From Calditrichia bacterium (GTDB lineage Bacteria; Calditrichota; Calditrichia; RBG-13-44-9; J042): a stretch of DNA of 7,494 bases. Location: contig JAUIFT010000104.1 of assembly GCA_030430345.1 (NCBI GenBank), forward strand, positions 1-7,494, in the 5' to 3' direction. The translations under genes and the position numbers were made by a program. Below are positions 6,088 to 7,494 of this stretch, one piece after another (position 1 is the stretch's first letter; every line of letters starts with the position of its first letter). The notes beneath the pieces are model-generated. The model was not told where the DNA came from. It saw only the letters and a program-made list of their open reading frames with translations, and made no database searches.

Positions 6088-6837
6088 ATGCAGAAATTTT
6101 TGCGCCTGATATTCATCCTACCATTATTGTTTATACTTCTTGCCTTCACCGATACTGCCAAGGAACCAGTGGGTAAAATCACCTTTCCCTTAAATCGTGT
6201 TTTTGTTATTCCGGCCGGTAGTGCTAACCTCAATTATGCACATTTTAATATGGACGTTTATCCGGGGGACAAGATTGAGACCAAGCGCGCCAGCCGCTGC
6301 GAAATCACCCTTTCCAATGGCGATATCGTTCGTATTGATGAGAATTCCATCTACACCCTGGAAGAAATTGAGATTAAAGCGGAAGTGGTAAAAGCGCAAA
6401 CCAACTTAAGCATTGGCCGTTTATGGGCGAATATTAAAAAACTTTTTTCCGATGATGATTATTTCAAGGTTAAATCGCCGGCAGCGGTGATCGCAGTGCG
6501 TGGTACCATTTACCGTATCGATGCCAATGCCGATACAACGACCCAGGTCGTCGTTTATGATGGGGAAGTGAGTGTTTCCGCAGCTGGGGAACAGAGTGGC
6601 AGGGCTACCACCGGTCAGCAAGTAGCACCACCGCAGGAAGTTGCCCCTCCCCAAGAGGTTGCCCCTCCCCAAGAAGTTTCCGTAGAAGCCTGGACGCAGA
6701 TCGTAGCGGCACAACAGCAGTTGCTGGTGCGTGGCAATGGGACCTTCGAGCAAGTGTCATATAATGCCGAGGAAGACGCCAAATTGGATTGGGTTCGTTG
6801 GAATCAAAAAAGAGATGCCTTGCTGGGGCGCCGTTAG
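6088..6837 (+). CDS. Exported FecR-domain protein
   Basis: 249 residues. ATG 6088 is preferred to ATG 6076 because TGGAGA (6077-6082) is its ribosome binding site. The N-terminus is a hydrophobic signal or anchor segment (MQKFLRLIFILPLLFILLAF). Residues about 58-165 are a FecR domain (PF04773): PGDKIETKRASRCEITLSNG, VRIDENS, LSIGRLWANIKK, then the family signature FKVKSPAAVIAVRGTIYRID and VVYDGEVSV. A Pro-rich VAPPQE triplet follows (about 179-196), then a helical C-terminus with AWTQIVAAQQQLLV and LDWVRWNQKRDALL, seen in this kind of exported FecR protein. Classic FecR has a cytoplasmic N-terminus that controls the FecI sigma factor and signals from a TonB receptor. None of these partners is here, so this is more likely an extracytoplasmic scaffold or polymer-binding protein. 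Same direction as the operon but behind its terminator. Confidence 0.82.
   Translation: MQKFLRLIFILPLLFILLAFTDTAKEPVGKITFPLNRVFVIPAGSANLNYAHFNMDVYPGDKIETKRASRCEITLSNGDIVRIDENSIYTLEEIEIKAEVVKAQTNLSIGRLWANIKKLFSDDDYFKVKSPAAVIAVRGTIYRIDANADTTTQVVVYDGEVSVSAAGEQSGRATTGQQVAPPQEVAPPQEVAPPQEVSVEAWTQIVAAQQQLLVRGNGTFEQVSYNAEEDAKLDWVRWNQKRDALLGRR
6622..6675 (+). repeat. Three in-frame 18-base repeats encoding VAPPQE
   Basis: Units are 6622-6639, 6640-6657 and 6658-6675. All three encode Val-Ala-Pro-Pro-Gln-Glu. Units 2 and 3 differ at one base, while unit 1 differs from them only at synonymous third positions. Units 2-3 therefore look like a recent duplication, with unit 1 an older copy held at protein level. 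It forms a flexible linker between the FecR domain and the C-terminal helices, and copy number may vary between strains. Confidence 0.85.
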
Positions 6838-6849
6838 GTCACTCTCACC

Positions 6850-6886
6850 AGCAGCGGATAATTAGCTTTGGGGCATATCCGCTGCT
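6850..6886. terminator. Inverted repeat between convergent genes, possible weak terminator
   Basis: Perfect 11-base arms AGCAGCGGATA (6850-6860) and TATCCGCTGCT (6876-6886) with a 15-base loop, 13 bases past the FecR stop. The plus-strand T run after it is short (TTT then AAAA), and on the minus strand there is none. It may stop FecR transcripts with limited efficiency or stabilise the 3' end. Its right arm overlaps the last codons of the opposing gene in the restored frame. Confidence 0.5.
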
Positions 6887-7494
6887 TTAAAATCTGCCAG
6901 GGTTAAATCCGCCGGAATATCGATCAGGTAAATATTGCTTTCATATTCGAACACTATCCGCCGCGCATGTTTATCGGCCACCGCCGCAATTTGATGGACA
7001 CAGGCGGGTCAGATCGACAAATTCCCCTTCCATCCATAACTGAATCTTGGAAAAGAAATCTTTGGTAACTCCCTGATAATGAGTTACAACGATGCGTTCG
7101 CCATTATTGCTGGCGGACAATGCGGGCAGCTGATTGGTCGAAATTAATTGCCAAAGCGCTCGATGCTCCCTGGTGTTAAGGTCCTGGTAAATTACGTCCA
7201 GTAAAAATCGGTTTTGGTTTTCCTGGCTATCCGGCTGGGCAAAAAAGAGCACGCCATTTTCCCCGCCATAATGAAGTATATCCTTGTAAGGAACGAGATC
7301 GGTAAAGGTATTTCCGGCTATCCCATCCGCAGAGAATCTCTTGTTTTCGATAAGGATTTCATCGTTCACAGAGCGGGGAATGTAACGCAGCCATTTTTTC
7401 TTCAGATTGAAGGGAATCCGGGAAATATTGCCATTTTCCGTGGAAATACGAAAAAGTCCGACACTTTTTTGCAGATAATTATAGCCACTCAGAT
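6862..7494 (-). pseudogene. Beta-propeller-like protein, C-terminal part, frameshifted and cut by the window edge
   Basis: The frame that ends at TAA 6971-6973 is open all the way to the window edge, so the GTG at 7369 is internal and the true start lies beyond 7494. Additional upstream residues read LSGYNYLQKSVGLFRISTEN and so on. The pattern ALSASNNGERIVVTHYQGV, then SKIQLWMEGEFVDLT, is the blade motif of WD40-like/TolB-type beta-propellers (SxDGxxIxxxS...IxxWxxDGxxxxLT). After DLTR the frame yields a low-complexity tail ending in CGGGR. In the alternative frame (minus strand from about 7008) the sequence continues naturally as CVHQIAAVADKHARRIVFEY, a beta-rich ESNIYLIDIPADLTLADF and MPQS, stopping at 6862-6864. 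One extra base near 7000-7008 explains this; it may be a sequencing error or a real mutation. Probably exported, but the N-terminus is not visible. Confidence 0.6.

Overview
The window looks like a metagenome-derived contig from a Gram-negative bacterium. Most genes encode exported envelope proteins (signal peptides, one lipobox, CsgG-, LPP20/FlgT-, TPR-, SLH- and FecR-type domains). The lineage cannot be fixed from the sequence. The CsgG + LPP20 + TPR/SLH lipoprotein combination is reminiscent of Calditrichota/Deltaproteobacteria-like groups, but that is a weak inference.

The first ~660 bases do not belong with the rest. They are GC-rich with G/C-ending codons and encode the GTPase half of peptide-chain release factor 3 (PrfC), in a form that looks alphaproteobacterial. 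Within one codon run (about 655-668) this changes to AT-richer DNA encoding the C-terminal tail of a serine beta-lactamase-like hydrolase. The single open reading frame through 835 is therefore a chimera, most simply an assembly join. Downstream, 930-1385 encodes a small four-helix membrane protein of unknown function, whose Shine-Dalgarno lies inside a perfect 9-bp hairpin.

The core is a tight four-gene cluster at 1677-5814 with gaps of 10-24 bases, closed by a strong intrinsic terminator at 5872-5905. The genes are: (1) an exported LPP20/FlgT_N-like protein; (2) a TPR lipoprotein with C-terminal SLH domains; (3) an exported three-part FlgT-like protein; (4) an exported CsgG-domain protein with a FlgT_C-like tail. 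Genes 1 and 3 share a recognisable N-terminal domain, and genes 3 and 4 share a CsgG/TolB-N-like core. Together they carry all three module types of the flagellar protein FlgT, redistributed over separate polypeptides, with no flagellar or curli gene in sight. The best interpretation is an uncharacterised outer-membrane or periplasmic assembly complex. An exported FecR-domain protein (6088-6837) follows in the same orientation behind the terminator and may belong functionally.

At the right edge, a convergent beta-propeller-like gene on the minus strand runs off the window and carries an apparent single frameshift near 7000-7008; its natural C-terminus is recovered in another frame and ends at 6862. 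I see no tRNA, rRNA, CRISPR, IS element or attachment site.
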